Shown: positions 24,501 to 30,125 of the stretch, in pieces
Position numbering within the stretch: the first letter of the stretch is position 1
Layout of the letters: every line of letters begins with the position of its first letter
NCBI GenBank assembly: GCA_944472135.2
Contig: OX235270.1
Coordinates: 115,397,842 to 115,461,841, forward strand
Direction of reading: 5' to 3'
DNA: 64,000 nt
Origin: Trichobilharzia regenti
Taxonomy: Eukaryota > Platyhelminthes > Trematoda > Strigeidida > Schistosomatidae
The notes under the pieces: model-generated
The model's input: the letters and a program-made list of their open reading frames with translations, nothing else
Told to the model about the DNA's origin: nothing
Databases searched by the model: none
Made by a program: the position numbers and the translations under genes

Positions 24501-27500
24501 GAGGTTCCCAAATAAGTGAAGCGATCAACGTGCTCTACCACTTTACTTCCTATTTCTAAACTAGGAGGCTGTGTAGTCCAGTCCTATAACATCATCTTAC
24601 ATTTGGTGGGAGCAAATCGCATTACAAACATTCGTAGATTGCAGCTCAAGGTGTTCAAAAGACTTTGCATTTTGTCAGAGTCCTCGCCTAGAAGGACTAT
24701 ATCGTCTGCATATTCTAAGTCAACGAGATTATTCCCTGGTAGCAAGTCAATTCCTGAGTCGCTGAAGTGAGTTAGCGTTAAGTTCATTAGTACATCTATG
24801 ATGAAATTGAATAGGAGTGGGGATAATGGGCATCCTTGACGGACAACACTAGTCGTCACCAGTTCAGATGACAGCTCGCCGTAAGCCCTCACCTGGCTGC
24901 ATGTGTTCGAGTAGAGACCCTTGATCGGTGCAATGTATTTTGTCGGCATTCCCTTTACAGCCACGCATCTCCAGAGAACTTCTCGATCGACAGAGTCGAA
25001 TGCTGCCTTTAGGTCAAGAAATATAATGACTGCTGGACGCCGGTAGGAATGCCTATGTTCTAGAATCTGTCGGAGGGTGAAGATATGATCAATACACCGT
25101 CTTCCTGACCTAAAGCCTGCCTGGCTCTCTCGTGTTTGTGCCTCCCGAGCACCACTTAGTCTACACATGATTATTGAGCCTAAGACTTTAGATACCATAT
25201 TAGTCAAGCTAATCCCTCTGTGATTATCACAGGAAGACTTGTCTCCCTTCTTGTATAGGGGGATAATCAGTGACTTACACCAACCCGATGGGACTTCTTC
25301 TGATTCCCAGACGCTGCCTAGTACCTCAGTTAATCCAGACAGTAAGCTGTCTCCACCGTACTTAAATACCTCTGGAGTCATTCCATCAGGTCCCATTGCT
25401 TCGCTTTGTTTCAGATTGGTGACAGCTTTAGTAACCTCAGTTAGAGATGGAGGACCTGCGTCTATATCCCATTCAGGGAGGTGTTGGATGTTCGGCAGGT
25501 TGAGCGTGGCTGTGGGCAAATTAAACTGCTCCTCATAATGCTCTTTCCAGCGATCCAGTCGTCTATCCTGGGAGCTAATTATAGTGCCATTTTTCTCAGA
25601 GATTGTCTCACTAATGATTTGTCTTCTCCCACCCGTTTCCCTGATGAGTCTAAATAGTTGCCTGGTGTTGCCTATCCTCAAAGCTTTCTCCATCTCTTCG
25701 GCTTTTGTCGCCCACCACTGTTCACGGTCCTTGCGGAGACTTTTCGTAAGTTTCCTCTTGTGCAGCTTTCGCTCCTCATTGAATTCGGAGCTCGCCGGAA
25801 TAAGTCTTCTAGCATCCATCAGTTCGGATGAGGCGGTGGAGATCCAGTGGTTTTTACTCACCTTTGGGTTTACCTTATTCACAGCTTTTACAGCTGTATC
25901 TATGGCTGCCTGGATATTCCTCCAAGCTTCTTCAGGGTGAGCACAGCTGTCGAACTCAGATATGTGTTTAGCTAGTTCTTCCTCAAATACGGATTTAGTT
26001 TCCTGATCGAGCTGGGGACGTGATGGTTTTACCGCCAGCTGTTTCCTACGTCCGTTCAGTCGTAAGCACACCCGAGCGCGGACCAGTGCATGGTCGGTAT
26101 CTACGCACGTGTTCCAGAAGGAGCGACAATCTCCTACCGATCCACGCCAACAATAGCTTATTGCTATGTGGTCTATTTGTGTCCAGCGTTGGTTTGATGA
26201 AGGGGGTCTCCAAGTCAAACAGTGTCTCTCCTTGTGTTTGAAGTTAGTGCTAACAAGAAACAAATGATTATCAGAACAGAACTGTAGGAGATGGTCACCG
26301 TTGTCGGTTCGCTGGCACGGAACTCCATGGGTGCCACCGACATCCTTCTCAGATTGACACAATTTCCCTACTTGAGCATTAAAGTCACCAGCTAGAACGA
26401 CTATGTCTGAGCGTTTAGCCTTTCGCACCAAACTAGACAGCTTTTGGTAGAACTCATCCTTCGTTTCATCCTAACTGCAGTCAGTGGGGGCGTAGGCGGA
26501 GATTACGAAAAGGCATCGGCGAGTAGTGCAGTCTTTTCTCCTTTTTACTGACCCGTTCAGACGGACAGCACACATTCGGCTATCTACTGGGATCCAGTCA
26601 AGCAATGTCTTTTCTGCCCTAGTACTCAAAGCTATCCCTACACCAGCTAATCCTCGTGAACTAGCTGTGGCATCTCCTGACACCCTCAAGGTGAATTTTG
26701 AAGATTCAACCTGTTGGCCAGGTGGGGTTAGGTGAATAACCACACTTGGGTCTTGTATGTGTGTTTCTGAAACACAGCATACACCAATGGCTCGGGACAT
26801 CAGAGTCTTGGCTAGTGATGCTTGTTGTCCTATTTGGCAAAGTGTCCTAACATTAAGAGCTCTTATATGAAATTGGTGGCCCGGCTTTAAGAGGCTGTCG
26901 GTGGTGGCTTTTTGGCTTCCGTCGTTTTTAGTGGACGCAGAGTAGAGATGAAGTAAAGAGCTATCAAGTCGGGGAGTTGCATCAGTGGAAGGAAGACAAG
27001 ATGATAGAGATGAAGATGAAGACAAAGATGAGTGAGTATTAGAGAGGTTTCGCGTGCGATTCGGATTGTGAGGGCGATTGTTACTTCCCGGCTGCCCACA
27101 CCGTGGAAGTTGGTTGCATGACCGCAGAGCCCAGGGGACAACTGCTTGGGGCCGGTCACACGCAGCCTGTTTTTGTTTGTTCTTTATTGTTTTGTGTGTC
27201 TCAGTAGCATATTTATCACTCCTGCCGTGGATAGCTGCTTTTTGTTTAACCGCTATCCAAACAACCTTTCTGGCATGGTAGGACCTCAAGAGACATAAGT
27301 CTCAGCCAGTATAGCTTGATTAGGTCATTGCGGTGTTCAAGCCCGACCACCACGTCAAGGTAACAGCTTTCGGTCGACCTGCTGTACCCTACTGGTCACG
27401 GCTTGCTACTAGAACCCCAGGAAAACTGCCTGAATAGGGCCAGTCGCTAGTGAGCATCAGATTAATTGTCAAGTATTGGTTTTCTAGGGATATTTGCTTT

Positions 27501-29007
27501 ATTGTATTAGTTATTATTCATTATCAGTTTAATATTTATATTGTAATTTGTGCTTTAAAGTTTCTGTTGTGGGCCGCAATAACGAACATCCTAATTCCTT
27601 TTCCAGTTAGTAAACCCAGACGGTAGCGAACATAGTGCAATGCACATCGATTACTCCTGAAATCTGATATTAAGATCGCTACACAGTGCAATAACCATAA
27701 TAATAATATAAAGACAAATGTCTATGATATCTTAGTTCACATTCTTAGACATAATAATTTACAGCAGATTGATGCTGAAACATTCCTATGAAATAACACA
27801 TAAATAAAAAAAGGACGAAAACACATCCGAGATATTTACAAATATGCACCAGAGTCTATTGCTGAAAGTCTTGCCAACTGTCGACGAGCAGATGTGTAGA
27901 CAACTGATTTTGTCAAACAGTGTTCAACATACTACCCGACGGGAAAGCATCTCAATCATCTGTTCTATGTGTCGATCGTCCCGGTTGTCTGAGAATTCAG
28001 ATCAACCGTAGTGGTTCTGTGGTTGACGGGATACAAGAGCCATCATTATTTGTTGGTCAGAAAATTCTTAACTGATGGATTGTAAATAGACTGTCGAGGA
28101 CTGAACACAAGAAAGTAGCAGAATACTGACTGAACTGATTGTTAGTGTTTGGATTGTGTTTAAAAAAACTTCGTTGAGGAGTCGCAATCTGAGTCAGTTG
28201 ATTTTTTCACTAAGATATATTATATAAGTCTAAACATGACAAATATATGTACTAAGCTCATGCAAAAGACGTGAGCGAAGGTGAAATAAGGCTATATTTG
28301 CAGCCAACAGGAACTCTACATTAATGGTATTATAGTGATCAAATGTTCATATACGTAATTTACAGGAGCTAATTTCCTCGTAGTGTTAAAAACAAATAGC
28401 TCACCTGAAATGGAGACCCAGAAACTTCCGACTCTAATGCCAACCGACCATATTCAGTGAATAGATGAAGATGTTGGAGGTGATCTTCTTGGATATTACC
28501 ATGTATATTGTAAACCTGGATGCTGCTCAACATTGTACTCAGAGCGAAGACTGTGGCACATTGACGCACAGTACTAGTGCTGTCAAAAGAACCCTATTAA
28601 GCGATAGAAACAAAGTTCAGTTTACATACCTGTGTGTCCATTAGTAAAACGACAACCTCTTCGCCTGAAGGTAGGGTCATAACAAAAGGTTCACTCCAAA
28701 GCAGGATACCCACAGTATCTCTTTCAGAACCACCCCTCCAAGGAAACCCTTTCAGGGGTCTATCCGGATCTCCTAGCCAGTTTGTGCGATCTTCACACAA
28801 TAGGTAACGAAGGAAAAAATCCAACAGAAATGATTTCCCTTGTCTGAAGGCTCCCGCAACTGACACAACTACGACTTTTTTATCACGCACATCTGGTTTC
28901 AAAAGAATAGCCGATAACGCCTCTTCATTTAAGCTGAACGAAGTCTTCTTGTTGCACTCCTCTACATTGATTATTTGTACAGCGTGTCCTACCGCGTCAC
29001 CCATCAT
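3403..29007 (-). CDS. ATL: Atlastin-type dynamin-family GTPase, whole gene (7 exons)
   Basis: Atlastins are ER-membrane GTPases that tether and fuse ER tubules at three-way junctions. Exons (minus strand) are 29007-28630, 28593-28405, 17883-17791, 14725-14330, 9788-9579, 8196-7975 and 3504-3403. All are phase 0 and encode 529 residues, close to the 540-580 usual for animal atlastins. In order the protein has a P-loop GAFRQGKS (52-59, including the arginine finger position), switch I threonine at about 98, DTQG (124-127, split by an intron), the RD guanine-recognition motif (196-197), a middle helical domain, two membrane segments (about 429-449 and 458-475) and a short cytosolic tail. An in-frame TAG lies two codons upstream of the tandem ATGs, which supports the start. 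The five later introns (1.4-10.5 kb) are filled with transposon remnants. The C-terminal tail is shorter than in vertebrate paralogues. Family assignment is firm; no expression evidence is visible. Confidence 0.93.
3860..5690 (+). mobile_element. Penelope-like element, degraded (copy 1)
   Basis: Fragments of one reading direction follow the order of a Penelope [16 protein letters not shown] near 4030, then [10 protein letters not shown] near 4850, [14 protein letters not shown] near 5075, [11 protein letters not shown] near 5510 and [10 protein letters not shown] near 5590. The DKGR block and the YVDDTF catalytic box are typical of Penelope-like elements. Many stops and frameshifts are present. 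The 3' end (GIY-YIG domain) is missing, because the sequence passes directly into a foldback-family arm at about 5690. An RTE-A 3' fragment is inserted at 4390-4649. Lies in the last atlastin intron. Confidence 0.75.
4390..4649 (+). mobile_element. RTE-A 3'-end fragment inside the Penelope-like element
   Basis: The last codons of ORF2 and the full 3' UTR of RTE-A, ending in a CAGACAGACA tail. Flanked by TAAACTACTACA (4378-4389) and TAAACTACAACA (4650-4661), a 12-base target duplication with one mismatch. It is a strongly 5'-truncated insertion. Confidence 0.82.
5690..5870 (+). repeat. Single arm of the foldback family
   Basis: Matches the right arm of the foldback element at 10474-10775: the stretch GACTGTACAGCTAAGTGAAT, then CTCTTCGCTGAAC, then ATGCCTAAATGAGTA. 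It also contains a short CA run (about 5749-5762). No second arm is present. Confidence 0.65.
6186..6893 (-). mobile_element. RTE-A copy with internal deletion
   Basis: Reads on the minus strand from [12 protein letters not shown] through YADDIVLL and the thumb region to DHRCL, then jumps directly into the 3' UTR and ends in the ACAG tail. About 0.4 kb of the C-terminal coding part is missing, and the junction shares GCAG. A TAG replaces the CAG codon after KCKMML at 6630, as in the copy at 24584. ACACCTGTTT occurs at both edges and is a likely target duplication, though part of it also belongs to the element. Lies in the last atlastin intron. Confidence 0.83.
6894..7500. repeat. Mostly unassigned intron DNA with one GTGTTCGGAATGTTATC-type repeat
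   Basis: At about 6982-7060 is one copy of a short dispersed repeat whose core (ATGAnCAATAnnnTGTGTTCGnAATGTTATC) recurs at 31465, 37240 and, inverted, at 8500 and 15020. Otherwise nothing recognised. Confidence 0.4.
7505..7903. repeat. Short element with about 47-base inverted ends
   Basis: The minus-strand reading of 7505-7552 and the plus strand at 7857-7903 both give GTAAGnACCTGAAGATnAATT followed by ATTGAAAACAATATTCTT. The same motif occurs at 37072 and, diverged, downstream of the Penelope-like GIY-YIG frame at 55554. It may be a non-autonomous derivative of the Penelope-like 3' end. Confidence 0.5.
7975..8196 (-). CDS. ATL: Atlastin exon 6: two transmembrane segments
   Basis: Residues 423-496. 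Starts [10 protein letters not shown] and encodes two closely spaced hydrophobic segments, [14 protein letters not shown] and [15 protein letters not shown], separated by about ten residues. This is the hairpin anchor that puts both termini of atlastin in the cytosol. FIGL between them is a conserved family signature. The exon ends at MNK|GTATGC. Confidence 0.92.
8197..8904. other. Atlastin intron 5, unassigned
   Basis: AT-rich intron. A diverged copy of the CGTTTCGAG/CATAATCATAT repeat lies near 8510. No coding signal. Confidence 0.4.
8905..9114 (+). mobile_element. RTE-A 5'-region fragment lacking the 3' end
   Basis: Matches the leader and N-terminal coding region of RTE-A at 59547-59757 (GGCCGCGTGTGACCGGCC, the CAACCAACTTCCACGGTGTG stretch). 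It stops at CTCATCTT with no tail. AAGTGACA occurs at 8902-8909 and again at 9115-9122, but the left copy overlaps element-like sequence, so this duplication is uncertain. Confidence 0.7.
9115..9578. other. Atlastin intron 5, unassigned
   Basis: AT-rich intron DNA; no repeat or gene recognised. Confidence 0.4.
9579..9788 (-). CDS. ATL: Atlastin exon 5: middle domain
   Basis: Residues 353-422. Begins [14 protein letters not shown], matching the conserved CGxDKP/xPxxL stretch of the middle domain, and contains [12 protein letters not shown]. Predicted all-helical. Acceptor is TTATTAG and donor CAA|GTATGT, phase 0. The CAA before GT is a mildly weak exon end but the intron start is consensus. 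Confidence 0.9.
10057..10775. repeat. Foldback element with 300-base inverted arms
   Basis: The left arm (10057-10356) is nearly the exact reverse complement of the right arm (10474-10775), with about 117 bases between them. Paired examples are the outer ATGAAAACAAAAACACG with CGTGTTTTTGTTTTCAT, and the inner TTGAATAAACGTAATA with TATTACGTTTATTCAA. There is no open frame. Arms this long with a short centre resemble foldback or MITE-type DNA elements. A transcript of the atlastin intron would fold into a long double strand here. Single diverged arms occur at 5690 and 43975. Confidence 0.85.
11110..13260 (-). mobile_element. CR1/Jockey-like non-LTR remnant, split by an RTE-A insertion
   Basis: Minus-strand fragments give an RT palm ([11 protein letters not shown] near 11760, [15 protein letters not shown] near 11600) that aligns with the better copy at 32575-33045 (LHDLPS, YADDLTVSLPV, LNSSKFRTIDFFF). 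The piece at 13050-13253 has [14 protein letters not shown], like the pre-RT region of such elements. Heavily mutated. RTE-A at 12043-12744 interrupts it with a 12-base target duplication. Clade assignment rests on motif style only. Confidence 0.6.
12043..12744 (-). mobile_element. RTE-A 5'-truncated copy, 12-base target duplication
   Basis: Encodes the C-terminal thumb and post-RT region of ORF2 without a frame break for about 190 codons ([13 protein letters not shown] to [15 protein letters not shown]), then a diverged 3' UTR and an ACAG tail (CTGTCTGTCTG on plus). GCATTTGTAAGC flanks both sides (12031-12042 and 12745-12756). Sequence differs more from the other RTE-A copies than they do from each other, so this may be a subfamily. 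Confidence 0.86.
13261..14329. other. Atlastin intron 4, unassigned
   Basis: AT-rich DNA with no reading frame or repeat that I recognise. Confidence 0.4.
14330..14725 (-). CDS. ATL: Atlastin exon 4: end of G domain and start of middle domain
   Basis: Residues 221-352. Includes the conserved blocks [14 protein letters not shown] and [12 protein letters not shown], then [11 protein letters not shown], which lead into the three-helix middle domain needed for crossover dimerisation. Acceptor is TTTCCTCAG and donor is AAG|GTAAAC; phase 0 at both ends. No frame damage is seen. Confidence 0.93.
14967..15160. repeat. Inverted repeat around a dispersed short repeat
   Basis: ACTCCATTATAGATAAGATT at 14967 and its complement ending at 15160 form arms of about 55 bases, extended by the ACAGTAATATT/AATTACTGTAT pair. 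The centre carries the inverted form of the CGAAACGTCATC/GATTATGAGCAATA repeat seen at 31465 and 37240. Confidence 0.6.
15161..16156. other. Intron DNA with a possible tRNA-like trace
   Basis: Near 15650-15730 there is a sequence with a box-B-like GGTTCAAATCC and an upstream AGTAGCTGAG. It does not fold into a full tRNA, so I treat it as a decayed tRNA-derived repeat at best. The rest is unassigned. Confidence 0.35.
16157..16333 (-). mobile_element. tRNA-derived SINE, family 2
   Basis: On the minus strand the head reads GCGTCGGTGGCACAGTGG, with ends GCGTCGG and CCGACGC that pair over seven bases. Box A (TGGCACAGTGG) and box B (GGTTCGAGCCC) are clear. The body contains GATATCTATGGTCGGCC and GAAAATTCCAT. 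Other copies are at 29955 and 31400. It is not a functional tRNA, because the anticodon arm is replaced by a GACCATGCATATGGTC hairpin. Confidence 0.75.
16335..16495 (-). mobile_element. Fragment of the RTE-B 5' region next to a SINE
   Basis: Similar to 24163-24310 in the complete RTE-B: CTGGGCAGCC, then GAACATTCCACGT, CATCGAAAGAAG and GAAGGCTTTCACCAGC. Decayed, and in direct contact with the head of the SINE at 16157-16333. Confidence 0.65.
16496..17394. other. Atlastin intron 3, unassigned
   Basis: AT-rich DNA; no gene or repeat that I can support. Confidence 0.4.
17395..17490. repeat. Palindromic remnant of the Sm-alpha-like SINE flanks
   Basis: TGATTGATTAGAGGATTT and AAATCCTCCAACCAATCA face each other around CAGCTGATTTCAGCTC. 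These are the outer ends of the double SINE at 63440-63735 without the ribozyme-like centre. Confidence 0.5.
17791..17883 (-). CDS. ATL: Atlastin exon 3: RD motif
   Basis: Residues 190-220, a 31-codon exon containing [12 protein letters not shown]. The RD pair is the atlastin/GBP replacement for the usual NKxD guanine-specificity motif. The acceptor reads TATCTAG and the donor AAG|GTAGTT. The exon is only about 65 bases from the edge of an RTE-C remnant (17950 onward), so the upstream intron end is crowded by a mobile element. Confidence 0.9.
17950..19260 (+). mobile_element. RTE-C non-LTR remnant, copy 1
   Basis: Contains [20 protein letters not shown] at 18421, then a degenerate YADD-like GDDIS near 18560 and LLLQDS near 18655, the usual order in RTE reverse transcriptases. 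Stops and frameshifts are frequent. 17950-18735 is nearly identical, in inverted orientation, to 58512-59286. Starts about 65 bases upstream of atlastin exon 3. The part after 18735 is assigned only weakly. Confidence 0.65.
19430..19740 (-). mobile_element. Old RTE-like fragments
   Basis: 19430-19520 resembles the RTE-A 3' UTR (TTGAATTGCCATAC, TGCAACACACAG). 19535-19740 gives [13 protein letters not shown] on the minus strand, like the endonuclease block [14 protein letters not shown] but with the catalytic aspartate changed to glycine. Both are highly diverged. Confidence 0.5.
19741..20060. mobile_element. Head-to-head pair of Sm-alpha-like SINEs
   Basis: Two units in opposite orientation meet near 19925. 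Each has a box B (GGTTCGAACCC and GGTCCGAATCCC), a CCGATGA...GAATGAAA ribozyme-like core, CAGCTnnCCAGTACT and AATGGTTCTCTAACTGATAT. The conserved U of CUGAUGA is C in both units, so neither should cleave. The pair forms an extended palindrome. Confidence 0.68.
20061..20455. other. Atlastin intron 2, unassigned
   Basis: No reading frame or known repeat seen. Confidence 0.4.
20456..21264 (-). mobile_element. RTE-A copy, 3' part (split by RTE-B)
   Basis: The minus-strand thumb and C-terminal region of ORF2, 3' UTR and short ACAG tail. Continuous with 24505-27375 once the RTE-B insertion is removed: ISDEISARI coding lies to the left and FTYLGS coding to the right. There are frame breaks near 20985 and 21100. 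Confidence 0.86.
21265..24504 (-). mobile_element. Complete RTE-B non-LTR retrotransposon
   Basis: About 3.24 kb. A GC-rich 5' UTR of some 210 bases, one open frame of 1006 codons, a very short 3' UTR and an AAT-repeat tail (TATTATTAT on plus at 21265). Inserted inside RTE-A. The short 3' end and trinucleotide tail are RTE-clade traits. In the host element GGTAC is missing at the junction, so the insertion made a small deletion rather than a target duplication. Confidence 0.9.
21273..24293 (-). CDS. RTE-B polyprotein: APE endonuclease and reverse transcriptase, intact
   Basis: 1006 residues without a stop. The N-terminal APE-type endonuclease (about 25-270) shows [27 protein letters not shown] and the catalytic SDH in VGSDHYLV. 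The RT has [58 protein letters not shown], the catalytic FADD, and FTYLGSIVS in the thumb. The C-terminal [14 protein letters not shown] block and a basic GRPRVTW end are typical of RTE elements. The protein nicks target DNA and copies the element RNA into it. It could be active, since all catalytic motifs and the frame are intact. A start at the first or second methionine (1 or 15) cannot be distinguished. Confidence 0.92.
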   Translation of the reverse strand: MTQAGESLREASQPMCLLSMKAKVRMGTWNVRTMYETGKAAQIAAEMRRYRIEVLGICESRWNGTGRCQLPTGETVIYSGHLEDNHEHTEGVAIMMSPTATKALMQWEPISSRIMTARFNSKGRKVTVIQCYAPTNVSEQEKKEAFYRQLQAIMDNVPNGDIKILMGDMNAKLGGDNTGRELTMGREALGEMNDNGELFSDFCAFNDLVIGGSVFKHKDIHKTTWISPDGNTKNQIDFISISRKWRRSLLDTRSRRGADVGSDHYLVQGTFKVKLKASRIAGDRPQCKFNTQKLKDTTTKDTFTATVRAKQETLRDSTEESCVEEHWKSLKAILNETCSTVLGRKKRQDKEWLSTDTWKLIEERRMVKEKMIQCKDGQEKETMSSTYKALDKEVKKSARKDKRRFYDNLATEAEKAAGKRDLRTLYQITKSLSGKRSTQAKPIKDSQGNPITKEEKQIKQWADHFKGLLNRPSPATRPEIPTTAHTQLQVDTNPPTRAEVLNAIKLLKAGKAAGPDGIPPEALKADPETTADMLTPLLQKVWKEGKVPTDWRKGYLVKLPKKGDLGPLCKNWRGIMLLSTPSKILSRIILERLKDALETELRPEQAGFRKGKSCTDQIATLRIIIEQSMEWQSNLYLNFIDFEKAFDSVDREVIWKLLEYYGVPQIFINLIQQLYDNGTRQVIHNGKLSEAFGVNTGVRQGCLLSPMIFLIVVDWIMRQTVGNEKTGISWTDVKNLEDLDFADDLCLMSHTIEDLQAKTDKLVEEAAKTGLQVNIDKTEVMKITNQQQQQHPTSITINGRDLKEVTSFTYLGSIVSTTGGADEDVKSRIGKARNTFISLKSIWKSSSLSITNKIRIFNTNVKSVLLYGSETWRGVTKNISKRLQTFINNCLRSILKIRWPERITNKELWEQTKQEPIAQQICRRKWRWIGHSLRRPLGDIARQALEWNPKGKRRVGRPRVTWRRSCEEELKEYGLTWMQAKSIAEDRRKWRRAVEALCSTRNPREQ
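24505..27375 (-). mobile_element. RTE-A copy, 5' part, nearly full length
   Basis: From the 5' end (reading CGACCGAAAGCTGTTACC on the minus strand) through leader, endonuclease and RT up to the RTE-B insertion point. Together with 20456-21264 it is the most complete RTE-A in the window. I could not find a target duplication at its outer edges. 27376-27465 may be extra 5' sequence. Confidence 0.86.
24584..27289 (-). pseudogene. RTE-A ORF2: endonuclease and RT, two nonsense codons
   Basis: Two blocks in the same frame, 27289-26471 and 26431-24584. The first has a serine-rich N-terminal leader, then [13 protein letters not shown] and [12 protein letters not shown] of the endonuclease. The second has [32 protein letters not shown], then RT motifs [25 protein letters not shown] and [12 protein letters not shown] at 26471 replaces the TCA present in the copy at 60297, and a second TAG at 24584 replaces CAG after CKMML. 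Without these the frame is open over about 900 codons. Probably inactive by itself. Confidence 0.87.
27376..28404. other. Atlastin intron 2, upstream part, unassigned
   Basis: AT-rich DNA between RTE-A and exon 2. No reading frame or repeat I can name. Confidence 0.4.
28405..28593 (-). CDS. ATL: Atlastin exon 2: G3 glycine and helices
   Basis: Residues 127-189. Opens with [13 protein letters not shown], completing the DTQG motif, and continues through the conserved QVYNI and FTEYGRLA segments of the atlastin G domain. Acceptor is TTAATAG and donor is CAG|GTGAGC, both phase 0. The following intron is about 10.5 kb and contains the RTE-A/RTE-B nest, CR1-like remnants' neighbours and SINEs. Confidence 0.92.
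28594..28629 (-). other. 36-base micro-intron of the atlastin gene
   Basis: Between DTQ and G of the GTPase G3 motif. Donor GTATGT and acceptor TAG; removing it restores the conserved DTQG. Introns of 30-40 bases near the 5' end of genes, with much larger ones downstream, are a known schistosome pattern. Confidence 0.9.
28630..29007 (-). CDS. ATL: Atlastin exon 1: start, P-loop and switch I
   Basis: Residues 1-126. Begins with two consecutive ATGs (29007 and 29004); which is used cannot be decided. Carries the nucleotide-binding core: [15 protein letters not shown] is the beta-strand plus P-loop, RGGSERDT at 91-98 is switch I, and the exon ends at MDTQ just before the conserved glycine of the G3 motif. 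The donor reads CAG|GTATGT. It is followed by an intron of only 36 bases. Confidence 0.93.
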
Positions 29008-29089
29008 CCGCTATTTGTAACACTGATAGTATAAAGCCCACGTTCTGCAGGCAGGTTCAAAGTTCAATGGATTACATATTCAGATATAT

Positions 29090-29930
29090 TGGTTGATGGT
29101 AGAAGGCTTGGAGTCAATGTTACTCCTTCTCTAGCAAATTTTTGTGCTTGTCCAACCCTTTTTGAGTGAATCAGCTGAAGTTGCAAACGGCATTTTTTCT
29201 GGAAGTCGGTTACAAAGTTTATGACAGTATGTGAGAACCAGTACTCCAAAACAATGCGGTTTCTTCTTGGCTTTCGAAGTCTTCTACTATGTTCTCTAAG
29301 GTTTTCCGACCTTGTGGGGAGGAAAAGAGAGAATAGGTCAGGTCTGTATTCATTATTCAAAATTTTAAACCTTGTAATCAAATCTCCCCTCTACGGTATG
29401 ACAGGAAGAAGCGATTTAAACTGTCTAGTCTTTCCTCGTATGATAATTCAGTCACGCCGAGAGCCTTCCTTTGAACCGTTTCTAGAATATGTGAGTCCTC
29501 TCTAAGACAAGGACTGGCTGCCTGGGTACAGTCTTCCAGCCTTGACATCTCACGAGATGTATTTGGGGAGGTGGACATAACTGATGATTCCAGCAAAGAC
29601 TGTGCGAATTGCCCACAAAGATCTGAAACTACGTACAGCCATCGTGCAAAAGTGTACTGCAGTTTTTAAATCGTGACTTACTATAACACCTAAATGCAAA
29701 CTAGTCTGAACTGATGGAAGTGTTATTCCCTCTAGCTCGTAGGAGCTGATGCTTGCGTACACGATGCGCATAGCTGCACATTTTGCTGCACTGATCGGGA
29801 GCATCCATCCTCTGGAACATTCCGAAAACTTTTTGAGGTCCTTCTGCAGCGTGAGCGTATCACTGTCGCCCCCAGCTGTCTTCAGACTTTCAAGTCATCT
29901 GCGTATATGACCATAGGACAATCGGTAAGC
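29090..29930 (-). mobile_element. CR1/Jockey-like 3'-terminal fragment
   Basis: The minus strand gives a C-terminal RT region ending ITRFKILNNEYRPDLFSLF, then RSENLREHSRRLRKPR, WFSHTVINF. The TxKILN...LF...R...LRGHS...KxR layout is common near the end of CR1/Jockey ORF2. Upstream at 29550-29804 are ISAAKCAAMRI and TLPSVQTSLHLGVIVSHDL, the thumb with an LGV(I)V core. Several frame breaks. Lies just upstream of the atlastin start, possibly in its promoter. Confidence 0.65.
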
Positions 29931-29954
29931 AGAGATGACTCTTTGATATATGTG

Positions 29955-30125
29955 CGTCTGTAGCACAGCGGTTAGGACTCTCACCGACCATGCACATGGT
30001 CCGTGGTTCAATCCCCTGCCGATTTACACCTGATATCTATGGTCGGCCCGAAAATTTTGGGCTACCACTATTATATGCTGAAAATTCCATACTTGTACCA
30101 AAAACAGGGTGTGGAGTCAAGTTAT
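29955..30125 (+). mobile_element. tRNA-derived SINE, family 2
   Basis: GCGTCTGTAGCACAGCGG head, box B GGTTCAATCCC, GACCATGCACATGGTC hairpin, TGATATCTATGGTCGGCC and GAAAATTCCATACTTGTACC body. Same family as 16157-16333 but plus strand. Ends in an A-rich stretch near 30130. Confidence 0.74.

Noticed and set aside
20456..27375. Target duplication for the split RTE-A copy
   Set aside because: The outer flanks (CGCTTAAG on the left, ACCTGCTG on the right) do not match, so none is claimed.
29221..29505. 94-codon plus-strand frame
   Set aside because: Antisense shadow of the CR1-like C-terminal coding region.
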